DNA of 64,000 bases, taken from NCBI GenBank assembly GCA_902605865.1, contig CACLEJ010000005.1, forward strand, positions 1 through 64,000. The letters run 5' to 3'. Of this stretch, positions 38,697-47,609 are shown piece by piece (positions within the stretch are counted from its first letter, which is position 1; the number at the start of each line of letters is the position of its first letter). Position numbers and translations under genes: made by a program. This stretch comes from an uncultured Pelagibacteraceae bacterium (GTDB taxonomy: Bacteria > Pseudomonadota > Alphaproteobacteria > Pelagibacterales > Pelagibacteraceae). The notes under the pieces were generated by a model. That model was not told where the DNA came from. It worked only from the letters and a program-made list of their open reading frames with translations, and did not search any database.

Positions 38697-39862
38697 TTTC
38701 TATAAAAATATACGTCCAAATAATTATTAACTTTTTTTACCATATTTTCTATTTCATTTATATTTTTTGGAGAAATTTTATAGTATTTAGTAAAATAAGG
38801 TTTTTTTAATAATTTTAACAACATTTTATGAATAGAAATATAAGATATAGATTTTTCTAAATACATTTTTACTAATGCATCGTTAATAGAAACTAAAATT
38901 ATCTCAAAAAAAGTGTTATTAAATTTATAGTTCAAAATCTTTAATAATGGAAAATTTTTAATATTGGGTTGAATAAAGTTTAACCCATTTAAGTTTGTAA
39001 ATTTAAAATTATTATTTATAGGATTAATATAATTATTTTTTTGATACAATGAATTTAAAATTGGGATCTCCATAGTAGTATCATGTGCTAACAGCTTTGA
39101 TATTCCAGTCTTAAAACTTACTATTGCGTGAATGTAAGATTTAGGATGAATTAATATTTCAAATTTATCAGTTTCTAATTCAAATATTTTTTTTGCTTCA
39201 ATTACTTCAAAAATTTTATTCATCATTGTAGCAGAATCAATTGAGATTTTTTTTCCCATCTTCCAATTGGGATGCTTAAGAGCAAGTTTTGGGCTTACGT
39301 TTTTTATATCGTTTAAATTTTTATTTAAAAAAGGACCTCCAGAAGCGGTTAAATATATTTTTTTCACATTCATTTTATTTTCTTGATCTAACAACGACCA
39401 GATAGAAAAATGTTCAGAATCTAATGGAATAAATTTTGTTTTATTTTTCTTAAGTTGTTTTTTTATAAATTTCCAACCACAAATAATTGACTCTTTATTA
39501 GCTAATCCCAAATTTTTAGTATATTTAATTACATCGATTGTTGGTTTTAATCCATGAATACCAGATATTGCACTTACTGCATAATAAGATTTTTGTTTAT
39601 TCTTTTTTAAAGCCTCATCAATACTAAAAAAAACATTTATTTTTTTTTTTTTAAAAATATGTTCATGCTTGAGATACTTATCTTTATTAAATATAACAAT
39701 ATCTTTAACTTTAAATTCTAATGCTTGATTATATATTTTATGTATATTTTTATTGGTTGATAAAAGTTTAATTTTAAATTTATTTTTGTTATTTTTTATT
39801 ACATTTAGTGTTGATTTACCAATAGAGCCTGTTGACCCTATTATTATTATATCTTTTTTCAT
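38693..39862 (-). CDS. dxr: 1-deoxy-D-xylulose-5-phosphate reductoisomerase
   Basis: First committed step of the MEP isoprenoid pathway, forming MEP with NADPH. The NADPH loop is GSTGSIGKSTLNVI at the N terminus, the metal site is PLDSEHFSIW, and SGGPF and KMGKKISIDSATMMNK are substrate-binding motifs. The length is 389 aa. The coding strand holds a run of 13 A residues (39652-39640) encoding part of a Lys stretch, which remains in frame. It lies one base after cdsA. Confidence 0.96.
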   Translation of the reverse strand: MKKDIIIIGSTGSIGKSTLNVIKNNKNKFKIKLLSTNKNIHKIYNQALEFKVKDIVIFNKDKYLKHEHIFKKKKINVFFSIDEALKKNKQKSYYAVSAISGIHGLKPTIDVIKYTKNLGLANKESIICGWKFIKKQLKKNKTKFIPLDSEHFSIWSLLDQENKMNVKKIYLTASGGPFLNKNLNDIKNVSPKLALKHPNWKMGKKISIDSATMMNKIFEVIEAKKIFELETDKFEILIHPKSYIHAIVSFKTGISKLLAHDTTMEIPILNSLYQKNNYINPINNNFKFTNLNGLNFIQPNIKNFPLLKILNYKFNNTFFEIILVSINDALVKMYLEKSISYISIHKMLLKLLKKPYFTKYYKISPKNINEIENMVKKVNNYLDVYFYRK

Positions 39863-39863
39863 G

Positions 39864-40517
39864 TTATAGTGAGTAAATAATTATACCTAGAGGTAAAGCT
39901 AATAGCATGCCATCAATTCTATCAAGAATTCCCCCATGTCCTGGCAATATTGAACCAGTATCTTTGATTTTTGCCAACCTTTTAAAATAAGAAATAACTA
40001 AGTCACCAATTTGAGAAATAAATGAAATCATAATAATAAAATAAAATAAATTTATATTCAATTTGATAGTATCACTCATAACTTCAAAATAAATATACCC
40101 TAAAAATAAAGAAAGTATAATTGAACCTAAAAAGCCAGAGTAAGTTTTATTTGGGCTGATTTTAGTTATTTTCATGCCGCCTATTAACTTTCCAAAGAAA
40201 AAACCACCTATATCTGTTGATGCGCATATAACTAATAAAAATAGTAATATTAACTTATTAGATGAGAAAGATGGAATTAAAAATAAATAAATTACTAATG
40301 AAAAATATGTCATATAAATAAATACTAATAAAATAGTTAAAAATGTTTTAAATATATTTCTCTTATAAATTCTACTAAATATTTTAACAAATTCATCTAT
40401 AACCAAAAAATTAACAATAAATATTAATATGCACAAAATGTTAATACTAATAAATGAAAGAATAATGATAAATAATAAAAATAAAGATGTTAAAAATCTT
40501 TTACTAAGTTCACTCAT
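39864..40517 (-). CDS. cdsA: Phosphatidate cytidylyltransferase
   Basis: Makes CDP-diacylglycerol, the precursor of all phospholipids, in the inner membrane. Several hydrophobic helices are followed by the family signature SYFKRLAKIKDTGSILPGHGGILDRID near the C terminus, with the metal-binding Asp residues. At 217 aa it is shorter than E. coli CdsA (about 285) because N-terminal helices are fewer, as seen in several alphaproteobacteria. It overlaps uppS by four bases. Confidence 0.94.
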   Translation of the reverse strand: MSELSKRFLTSLFLLFIIILSFISINILCILIFIVNFLVIDEFVKIFSRIYKRNIFKTFLTILLVFIYMTYFSLVIYLFLIPSFSSNKLILLFLLVICASTDIGGFFFGKLIGGMKITKISPNKTYSGFLGSIILSLFLGYIYFEVMSDTIKLNINLFYFIIMISFISQIGDLVISYFKRLAKIKDTGSILPGHGGILDRIDGMLLALPLGIIIYSL

Positions 40518-41194
40518 TTTATTCCACCAAAATTTCTTCTAGTACGTTTGAATTTTGAAATTATTTTTCTAAAATCATTTTTGTTAAAATCAGGCCATAA
40601 TTTATCAATAAAAAAAATTTCTGAATAAGATGCTTGCCATAATAAAAAATTACTTAATCTATATCTATTCCCAGTTCTTATTAATATTTCTGGATCTGGA
40701 ATATCATTAGTGTATAGATTTTTTGAAATATTTTTTTCGTTAATTGGTATTGATAAGTTGATTATTTTTTTTATAGAATTAATTATTTCTTCTTTTGATC
40801 CATAATTTAATGCAATATTTATTTGAATTTTTTTGTTATTTTTTGTTTTTTTTTCCGCATTAAATAGTTTTTTTTTAAGTGAATTTGGAAACTTATTAAT
40901 ATTACCTATAACATTTAGTTTAATTTTTTTTTTAAAAAGTTTATCCAGTTGTTGGTCGATGTATTTTTCAAGCAAATAAATTAGAAAATCTATTTCTTTT
41001 TTTGGTCTTTTCCAATTTTCAGTTGAAAATGTGTATAGTGTTAAATATTTAATATTATTAGAAATTGATTCTTCTATTATTTTTTCAACAACTTTTACTC
41101 CAGCTGTATGACCATAATTTCTTGATTTTTTCTTTTTTAAACCCCATCTTCCGTTACCATCCATAATAATGGCGACATGTTTTGGTAAACTCAT
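40514..41194 (-). CDS. uppS: Undecaprenyl diphosphate synthase
   Basis: Adds eight isopentenyl units to farnesyl diphosphate to make the C55 carrier for peptidoglycan and LPS. The active site is visible as HVAIIMDGNGRWG at the N terminus, with LTLYTFSTENWKRP and a late PDPEILIRTGNRYRLSNFLLWQ. The length of 226 aa is slightly short for the family. It overlaps frr by four bases and feeds the same carrier pathway that ispDF and dxr supply. Confidence 0.96.
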   Translation of the reverse strand: MSLPKHVAIIMDGNGRWGLKKKKSRNYGHTAGVKVVEKIIEESISNNIKYLTLYTFSTENWKRPKKEIDFLIYLLEKYIDQQLDKLFKKKIKLNVIGNINKFPNSLKKKLFNAEKKTKNNKKIQINIALNYGSKEEIINSIKKIINLSIPINEKNISKNLYTNDIPDPEILIRTGNRYRLSNFLLWQASYSEIFFIDKLWPDFNKNDFRKIISKFKRTRRNFGGIK

Positions 41195-41742
41195 ATAGTC
41201 ATTATTTCATTTTCTTTTGTAATAACTCTCTCATCTATAACTTTTATTTGCTTATCGGTATAGTTCTGGATAATTTTTTCATTTTTTTTTAGATCGTCTT
41301 CTGAAATTTCTTTATCTTTGAGTAATTTTTTTAATTCATCATTTGCTTCTCTTCTAATATTTCTAATTGATATTTTGCATTTTTCTCCCATTGATTTAAT
41401 AATTTTTTTTATCTCAGTTCTTCTTTCTTCGCTAAGGTCTGGTACTGGTAATCTTATTAATTGGCCATCAATTTGAGGGTTAAGTCCTAATTCTGATTTC
41501 TTAATTGCCGAATCAATTAATGAGACATTTGTGGTATCCCATACTTGAATATTGATTGTTCTTGGTTCTGGCGTTGTAATGCTTCCTAATTGATTTATTG
41601 GCATTTTTTGTCCATAAACATCCACTTTTACAATATCCAACATGTTGGCATTTGCTCTGCCTGTTCTTAATGAGCTTAATTCACTTTGAAAAACTTCATA
41701 AGTTTTTGACATTTTATTGTTATATTTTGCCTCCTCAAACAT
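41191..41742 (-). CDS. frr: Ribosome recycling factor
   Basis: Splits post-termination ribosomes together with EF-G. This 183-aa protein has the family-typical SSLRTGRANANMLDIVKVDVYG, PINQLGSITTPEPRT and PPL-equivalent LIRLPVPDLSEERR, then a long helical C-terminal half. It overlaps tsf by one base. In most bacteria pyrH lies between tsf and frr; here there is no room for it. Confidence 0.97.
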   Translation of the reverse strand: MFEEAKYNNKMSKTYEVFQSELSSLRTGRANANMLDIVKVDVYGQKMPINQLGSITTPEPRTINIQVWDTTNVSLIDSAIKKSELGLNPQIDGQLIRLPVPDLSEERRTEIKKIIKSMGEKCKISIRNIRREANDELKKLLKDKEISEDDLKKNEKIIQNYTDKQIKVIDERVITKENEIMTI

Positions 41743-42593
41743 TACTCACCTATTTTTAGCCTAATAAAATTATTAATATGTAAATTAGAAATTTCTAAGT
41801 TTTTTATAACATCCTTAACCTTCATTTTTGGCTCCATTACCCAATCCTGCGTCATCAAACTATTTTCGTCTTTAAATTTATTAATTTTACCTAAACTAAT
41901 TTTCTTTGCTATATCCTCTGTTTTGCCTAAATTTTTTAATTCTTCCTCAATTAAATTAACCTCTTTATTTATTATTTCTCTATCAATCTGATCTGCATTT
42001 AACGCTATAGGATTTAATGCTGCTATATGCATTGATAATTGTTTTCCAAATGTATTAATTTTATCAGATTTCTCATTAGTATTCAAAGATACTATTACAA
42101 TTAATTTTGATACATTATCTTTAATTACTGAATGTTGATAAGCAAAATTTCTTGAATTTTCATGAGCTAAAGTCTTTGCTCTCCCAATTGTTATTTTTTC
42201 TCCAATTTTTGCTATTAAGGCTACAAGATTTTCATCAACAGTTTTATTATTCTTCATCTTAGATTTTTTTAAATCATCGATATTTGAAGAGTGATGATTA
42301 TTTAGTTCACTTAATTCTTTAACAAACTCAATAAAATCCTCGTTTTTTGCAACGAAATCAGTTTCACAATTTACTTCAATTAATGACATTTTTTTCTCAT
42401 CCCCTGAAGTAACTATAACTCCCTCTGATGCATTTCTAGACATTTTTTTTGAAGCCTTAGCTATTCCTTTTACTCTCAAGATTTCAGCTGCCTTGTCTAA
42501 ATCACCATTTGACTCTTTTAATGCGGCATTACAATCTTTAAAGCCTGCACCTGTGGATTTTCTTAATTGTTTTACTTTTTCTATATCGCTCAT
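41742..42593 (-). CDS. tsf: Elongation factor Ts
   Basis: Nucleotide exchange factor for EF-Tu. The UBA-like N terminus has [19 protein letters not shown], which contacts EF-Tu, and the core has [14 protein letters not shown]. The C-terminal LMTQDW and VKDVI segments complete the dimer domain. The length is 283 aa. It follows rpsB after 28 bases and is probably co-transcribed and co-controlled with it, as in E. coli. Confidence 0.97.
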   Translation of the reverse strand: MSDIEKVKQLRKSTGAGFKDCNAALKESNGDLDKAAEILRVKGIAKASKKMSRNASEGVIVTSGDEKKMSLIEVNCETDFVAKNEDFIEFVKELSELNNHHSSNIDDLKKSKMKNNKTVDENLVALIAKIGEKITIGRAKTLAHENSRNFAYQHSVIKDNVSKLIVIVSLNTNEKSDKINTFGKQLSMHIAALNPIALNADQIDREIINKEVNLIEEELKNLGKTEDIAKKISLGKINKFKDENSLMTQDWVMEPKMKVKDVIKNLEISNLHINNFIRLKIGE

Positions 42594-42621
42594 TTCATGT
42601 CCTGTAATAAAATTAGTTTTT

Positions 42622-43410
42622 TTAATTGAGTTTTTTTTCTATTTTTGTTTCTTCAGATTTTTCGGGGTTTAAAGTCTCAATCTTTAAATCTTTAGTATCT
42701 TTATCACTGACAGTGTCCTGTGGTGCTTCTTTTTTAGCATTAAGAATTGTTTCTTTTAAAAGTGAACAATACAAATCAATAGACCTTCTTGCATCATCAT
42801 TTCCTGGAATGGGAAAATCAATACCATCCGGATTAGAATTTGTATCTAAAATTGCAACTATTGGAATACCCAGTTTAACTGACTCTTTAATTGCTAAAGA
42901 TTCATAATTTGTATCAATTATGAATACTAGATCGGGTATTTTTTTCATTGATGATATTCCACCAAGTGATCTTTGTAATTTATCTCTTTGACCACTCATT
43001 TTTAGCAATTCCTTTTTAGTAAAGCCTCTATTCTCTGATTTTAAATCAGATTCTATTTTATCAAGTTTTTTTATTGAGTTAGATATTGTTCCCCAATTTG
43101 TAAGCATACCTCCTAACCATCTATAATTAACAAAATATTGATCCGTTTCATTTGCAAGTTCTGCTATTGCTTCTGATGCTTGTTTTTTAGTTGATATAAA
43201 TAATATTTTGCCACCTGATGAGATTGTTGAATAGACTTTTTCTAAGGCTATTTTAGTTAACTCAAGTGTTTGTGTTAAATCTATTATATGAATAGAGTCT
43301 CTTTTTCCAAAAATAAACTTCTTCATTTTTGGATTCCATCTTAAAGTTTTGTGGCCAAGATGAACGCCAGCTTCTAATAATTGTTCTATTGTTAGGTTTG
43401 GTATTTTCAT
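42622..43410 (-). CDS. rpsB: Ribosomal protein S2
   Basis: Protein of the 30S subunit. The family opening [30 protein letters not shown] and the later [20 protein letters not shown] and IPVVAILDTN-like stretch are plain. The ORF track starts at a GTG (43434); I choose the ATG at 43410 because the protein aligns from there and GGGA lies about nine bases ahead. That gives 262 aa. The C-terminal tail is acidic and Lys-rich, with low complexity. A candidate regulatory leader lies immediately upstream. Confidence 0.96.
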   Translation of the reverse strand: MKIPNLTIEQLLEAGVHLGHKTLRWNPKMKKFIFGKRDSIHIIDLTQTLELTKIALEKVYSTISSGGKILFISTKKQASEAIAELANETDQYFVNYRWLGGMLTNWGTISNSIKKLDKIESDLKSENRGFTKKELLKMSGQRDKLQRSLGGISSMKKIPDLVFIIDTNYESLAIKESVKLGIPIVAILDTNSNPDGIDFPIPGNDDARRSIDLYCSLLKETILNAKKEAPQDTVSDKDTKDLKIETLNPEKSEETKIEKKLN

Positions 43411-43480
43411 ATTTTTTCCCGGTTGTGCCACCACAATTACTGCCTAAAAAGGACCGGAGGTATAAAACCAGAAATTGTGT
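43411..43480 (-). promoter_or_regulatory. Candidate structured 5' leader of rpsB (pseudoknot covering the Shine-Dalgarno)
   Basis: On the minus strand CACAATT (43479-43473) can pair with AATTGTG (43438-43432). TCCGGT (43458-43453) in the enclosed loop can pair with ACCGGG (43423-43418) just before the start, making a pseudoknot that covers the GGG of the Shine-Dalgarno. A competing hairpin, TTGTG-GTGG-CACAA (43436-43423), uses the same bases, so two states are possible. This is by-eye folding. S2-controlled leaders of rpsB are established in E. coli; the extension to this sequence is inference. Confidence 0.55.
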
Positions 43481-43506
43481 GCGTATTAATTTACGGAACT
43501 ATTTAC

Positions 43507-43536
43507 AAAAAAAAGAGAAAAAAACAAGTTTTTTTT
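43507..43536 (-). terminator. Weak candidate terminator after dnaE
   Basis: Starting in the dnaE stop codon, a run of A residues, a CTTG tetraloop and a run of T residues can form a 7-bp A-T stem, followed by CTC and eight T residues. The stem has no GC pairs, so it would be feeble, but its place between dnaE and rpsB fits a boundary between two transcription units. Confidence 0.35.
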
Positions 43537-46500
43537 AGAGAACATCAATATTTTCCTCATTTCTCATTAAATTTAGCATTTTGTGGTCTATTTTTCTTTT
43601 TTCATTCAATTGAAAAGACATTCTTTTTTTATCAACTTCAACATCTATTATTACTTTAGTCTTGCCTGCTTCTAAACTTAATTTATTAATTTTTACAATA
43701 TCTTTTATATTTTTAATTTTTATTATTACTTCATCTAATGGCTTATCAATCACCTCTTTCATAGAGATGATTTTTCTAATATTAATTTTTTTTTGTGTTT
43801 TATTTTCATCTACATAATTTTTAACTAGTGTAATCATTACAGAATTACCTTCAATGAGTATTTCTCTATTAGTTTCAAAAACATCTGAAAAAACAAATAA
43901 TTCAAAAACACCAGATAAATCAGAAAATTTGATTATTGCATAAGAAGTTCCTTTTTGTGTTTTCTTTTCTTGAACCTTTAGTATTGTGGATGCAATATTT
44001 GAACTTAAAATATTTTCATTTAAATTAAACTTTTCATAATCGATAATATTATATTGATTAAAAAGTGATCTATACTGATTTAGAGGGTGGTCAGAAATAA
44101 AGAAACCCAAGGTTTCAAATTCTTTCGATAATTTAACATCTAAATTCCAATCTTCAATAATATTTAAATAGGTCACATCGTTTTCCTCTTTAAATAAATC
44201 TATTTGGTTTGCAGAATTATTTTCAAAGGTATTTTTTGATTTTAAAATAATATTAGGAATAGAATTGTATAATGATTGTCTATTCTTATTCAAATTGTCA
44301 AAAGCTCCAGCTTTCACTAGACCCTCCAACTGTAATTTGTTTATGTCTTTTGGGTTAACACGATTTATAAAGTCTGTAAGGTCTTTGAACTCTCCATTTT
44401 TAGTTCTCTCTTCTACAATATTTGAAATTGCTTCAAATCCAACACTTTTAATCGCTCCTAAAGCGTATAGAAAATTTTTGCCATCAGAGGAGAAGTCAGC
44501 ATAGCATTTATTAATATCTGGACGAATTATATTTATACCCAATCTTTTAAGTTCCTCATAAAATTCACTTAATTTTTTTTGGTTTGAAAGCTCCATCGAC
44601 ATAGATGCAGCAAAAAACTCATGTGGATAGTATGTTTTTAAAAATGCAGTCTGATATGCTATTATTGCGTACGCAGCTGCATGACTTTTATTAAATCCAT
44701 ATTCAGCAAATGGTTCAATTTTCAAAAAAATCCCTGCCGCAATATCTTTACTTATTCCATTATTATGTGCTCCCTCAACAAATCTTTCTTTTTGCTTTTC
44801 AAGTTCTGCTCTTTTTTTTTTACCCATAGCTCTTCTTAATATGTCTGCTTCACCTGCTGTGAATCCAGATAAAACTTGGGCAATTTGCATAACTTGCTCT
44901 TGATAAATAATCACACCATAAGTTGGTTTTAATATCTCCTCTAATTTAGGGTGTAAATAGTCAGGTTCTCTCTTTCCATGTTTGCAATCGTTATAAATTG
45001 GGATATTGCTCATAGGACCAGGTCTATATAAAGCAACTAATGCAATGATATCCTCCAAATGATTTGGTTTCATATTGATTAAAGCATCTTTCATTCCAGA
45101 ACTCTCCAGTTGAAATAATCCAACCGTTTTACCACTAGACAAAAGGTCAAAAACTTTCTGATCCTCGTAATTAATAGTTTCAATTTTAAAATTTGGGTGT
45201 TTTTTTTCTATAAGTTTTTGAGACTTATTAATTACTGTTAAAGTTTTTAAGCCCAAAAAGTCAAATTTAACTAATCCGGCATTCTCAGCTGAATACATGT
45301 CAAATTGTGTAGAAGGTAGTAATAAATCTGCAGACGAATCCTTATACAAAGGGACGGTCTCTGTTAATTTTTTGTCTGCTATAACAACGCCAGCTGCATG
45401 AGTTGCAACATTTCTATTTAAGCCCTCAAGTTTTAAAGATAGCTCGATTAGACGACTAACTCTTTTATCCTCATTAATTAGTTTTTGTAATCTTGGTTCT
45501 ACATTGATGCTTTCTTGTAGAGTTAATGGTCTAGATGGATCAAATGGTATCATTTTACAAATGCTATCTATAAAACCATATGGCAATCCTAACACACGTC
45601 CAACATCTCTTATAACCATTCTAGCTTTAAGTTTTCCAAATGTTATAATGTGAGCGACACTATCCTTATATTTGGTTGTCAAATATTTAAAAACTTGATC
45701 TCTTTTTTCCTCGCAAAAATCTATATCAAAATCAGGCATTGAGATCCTATCAGGGTTTAAAAATCTCTCAAAAATTAAATTAAATTTTATTGGATCAACA
45801 TCAGTTATAGACAAACACCAAGCAACAAGCGAACCTGCTCCTGATCCTCTTCCAGGACCAACTGGTATATTATTATCTTTTGCCCACTTTATATAATCTG
45901 AAACAATTAAAAAATATCCTGAATAATGCATCTCAGTTATGATTTTTATTTCATGATTTAACCTATCTTTATAGTTTTCTTTAATTTCAATATTATTTGA
46001 TATTTTTTTTATAAGCTCTGGATCTTTTTTAAATTTTTCTTCCAGTCCATCAAAAGAATCCTTTTTTAACTTATCATCAACACTTACTGTATTTGTGCTA
46101 ATTTTGGGAAGTATAGGTTTAGAAGTAATAGGTCTAAAATCACATCTATAAGGTAAATTATAATTATTTTCTAATGCCTCGGGCAGATCTTTAAAAATCT
46201 CTGACATTTCAGTTGAAGATTTGAAGTAATGATTATCTGTTAGTTTTAACCTTTTTTGATCATTTATGTAAGTTTTTTGACCAATACACATCAATGCATC
46301 GTGAGCTTCATGCATCTCCTTATTCAAATAGTAAACTTCATTAGTGGCTATGATTGGTATTTGATATTTTTTTGAAAGATTAAGATTAAAGACTTCAAAT
46401 TCTTTTTCATTTCTATCACCATGTCTTTGAATTTCTATATAAAAATTTTCTTTAAAATTGCTATTTAAAAGTTTTATTAATTCGTCTATTTCATCAATTA

Positions 46501-46939
46501 ATCCTTTATTAAAAATATTACCTATCAAATTATTAACTGCTCCAGAAAGAACAATTATCCCATCACTATATTTTATTAAATCATCTATCGAACAATGTGG
46601 ATCATCAGTATTGGCAATTTCTAAATAAGCTTTTGAAGAAAGTTCAATTATATTTTTATAACCAACATAATTTTTAGCGATAAGTGGAATAAGTCCATAA
46701 GTATTTTTAAATTTAAATTGAAGTTGCGATCCTATGATTGGTTGAGTTCCTACAGATGAAATATTTTCAGAAAATTCTAATGCACCTGATAAATTATAAG
46801 TATCACTTAAACCTACTGATTGTATCTTGTTTTTCTTACAATACTCTTTTAGATTTTCAATTTTTAATGCACCTTCGCAAATTGAATATTGAGAGTGAAT
46901 TTTAATTTGATTAAAAGATTTTTTTTTAGGCTGTAGCAT
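43535..46939 (-). CDS. dnaE: DNA polymerase III alpha subunit
   Basis: The replicative polymerase. An N-terminal PHP domain starts at IKIHSQYSICEGALKI. The palm carries GPGRGSGAGSLVAW and the catalytic acidic cluster PDFDIDFCEEKR. An OB domain near the C terminus (about 1000) follows a clamp-binding motif, QIDLF, in the Asn-rich linker near 920. The ORF track starts at 46960; I prefer the ATG at 46939, giving 1134 aa, since only a few residues normally precede the PHP strand. Either start overlaps the lolD end. No strong Shine-Dalgarno separates them. Confidence 0.95.
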   Translation of the reverse strand: MLQPKKKSFNQIKIHSQYSICEGALKIENLKEYCKKNKIQSVGLSDTYNLSGALEFSENISSVGTQPIIGSQLQFKFKNTYGLIPLIAKNYVGYKNIIELSSKAYLEIANTDDPHCSIDDLIKYSDGIIVLSGAVNNLIGNIFNKGLIDEIDELIKLLNSNFKENFYIEIQRHGDRNEKEFEVFNLNLSKKYQIPIIATNEVYYLNKEMHEAHDALMCIGQKTYINDQKRLKLTDNHYFKSSTEMSEIFKDLPEALENNYNLPYRCDFRPITSKPILPKISTNTVSVDDKLKKDSFDGLEEKFKKDPELIKKISNNIEIKENYKDRLNHEIKIITEMHYSGYFLIVSDYIKWAKDNNIPVGPGRGSGAGSLVAWCLSITDVDPIKFNLIFERFLNPDRISMPDFDIDFCEEKRDQVFKYLTTKYKDSVAHIITFGKLKARMVIRDVGRVLGLPYGFIDSICKMIPFDPSRPLTLQESINVEPRLQKLINEDKRVSRLIELSLKLEGLNRNVATHAAGVVIADKKLTETVPLYKDSSADLLLPSTQFDMYSAENAGLVKFDFLGLKTLTVINKSQKLIEKKHPNFKIETINYEDQKVFDLLSSGKTVGLFQLESSGMKDALINMKPNHLEDIIALVALYRPGPMSNIPIYNDCKHGKREPDYLHPKLEEILKPTYGVIIYQEQVMQIAQVLSGFTAGEADILRRAMGKKKRAELEKQKERFVEGAHNNGISKDIAAGIFLKIEPFAEYGFNKSHAAAYAIIAYQTAFLKTYYPHEFFAASMSMELSNQKKLSEFYEELKRLGINIIRPDINKCYADFSSDGKNFLYALGAIKSVGFEAISNIVEERTKNGEFKDLTDFINRVNPKDINKLQLEGLVKAGAFDNLNKNRQSLYNSIPNIILKSKNTFENNSANQIDLFKEENDVTYLNIIEDWNLDVKLSKEFETLGFFISDHPLNQYRSLFNQYNIIDYEKFNLNENILSSNIASTILKVQEKKTQKGTSYAIIKFSDLSGVFELFVFSDVFETNREILIEGNSVMITLVKNYVDENKTQKKINIRKIISMKEVIDKPLDEVIIKIKNIKDIVKINKLSLEAGKTKVIIDVEVDKKRMSFQLNEKRKIDHKMLNLMRNEENIDVL

Positions 46940-47609
46940 TGATGATTTGTATACTACCATTATTCATCATAATTTTACAATCTGCCATATTTGCAAAATA
47001 TCTATTGTGAGTTGCAAAAATTATGATTCTTTTTTTATTTTTTAAATTAAATAGGATTTTAAAGATAAGTTTTGCATTTTCAAAATCTAGACTGCCAGTT
47101 GGCTCATCAGCTAAAATAATATCAGGATCATTAATTAATGCCCTAGCTATGGCAATACGTTGATTTTCACCTCCAGATAATTCATTAGGAAAATAATTTA
47201 TTCTTGTTGACATACCTACATTTTTTATTAATTTTTTTGCAAGATCTACGGACTTTTTTTTTTCTTTAGTAATTAGTAAATTAGGCAAGTATACATTTTC
47301 TAAAGCTGTAAAATCTGACAATAGGTTTTTGTCTTGATAAATAATTCCAATCTTCTTAGCTCTAATTAAATCATTTTCAACTTTATTATTTAATTTTATT
47401 TTATTACTACTTATTTCAATTGATCCTGTCGTAGGGTTATCAATTAATGATAGTAAATTTAATAAAGTCGATTTTCCAGATCCAGATGGTCCAATAATAG
47501 AGTAAGTTTTTCCAGATTCAAAACTAAATGAAACATCATTTAAAACTTTTAGAGATTTATTTTTCTCATATTTTTTTGTTAGATTTTTTATTTTAATATA
47601 ATTATTCAT
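46926..47609 (-). CDS. lolD: Lipoprotein-releasing system ATP-binding protein
   Basis: ATPase of the Lol complex that extracts lipoproteins from the inner membrane for delivery to LolA. Walker A is [14 protein letters not shown], the signature is LSGGENQRIAIARAL and Walker B is IILADEPTGSLD. The length of 227 aa is typical of LolD/MacB-type ATPases. It overlaps lolC by eight bases and dnaE by at least 14. The lolC-lolD-dnaE order is conserved in alphaproteobacteria. Confidence 0.95.
   Translation of the reverse strand: MNNYIKIKNLTKKYEKNKSLKVLNDVSFSFESGKTYSIIGPSGSGKSTLLNLLSLIDNPTTGSIEISSNKIKLNNKVENDLIRAKKIGIIYQDKNLLSDFTALENVYLPNLLITKEKKKSVDLAKKLIKNVGMSTRINYFPNELSGGENQRIAIARALINDPDIILADEPTGSLDFENAKLIFKILFNLKNKKRIIIFATHNRYFANMADCKIMMNNGSIQIINATA

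Noticed and set aside
39600-39670. Frameshift in dxr at the poly-A run
   Set aside because: The reading frame remains open and conserved motifs on both sides are in the same frame.
43423-43659. Plus-strand small ORFs across the dnaE-rpsB gap
   Set aside because: They read through the leader, A/T runs and the end of dnaE; the protein is Lys/Phe repeats driven by homopolymers.
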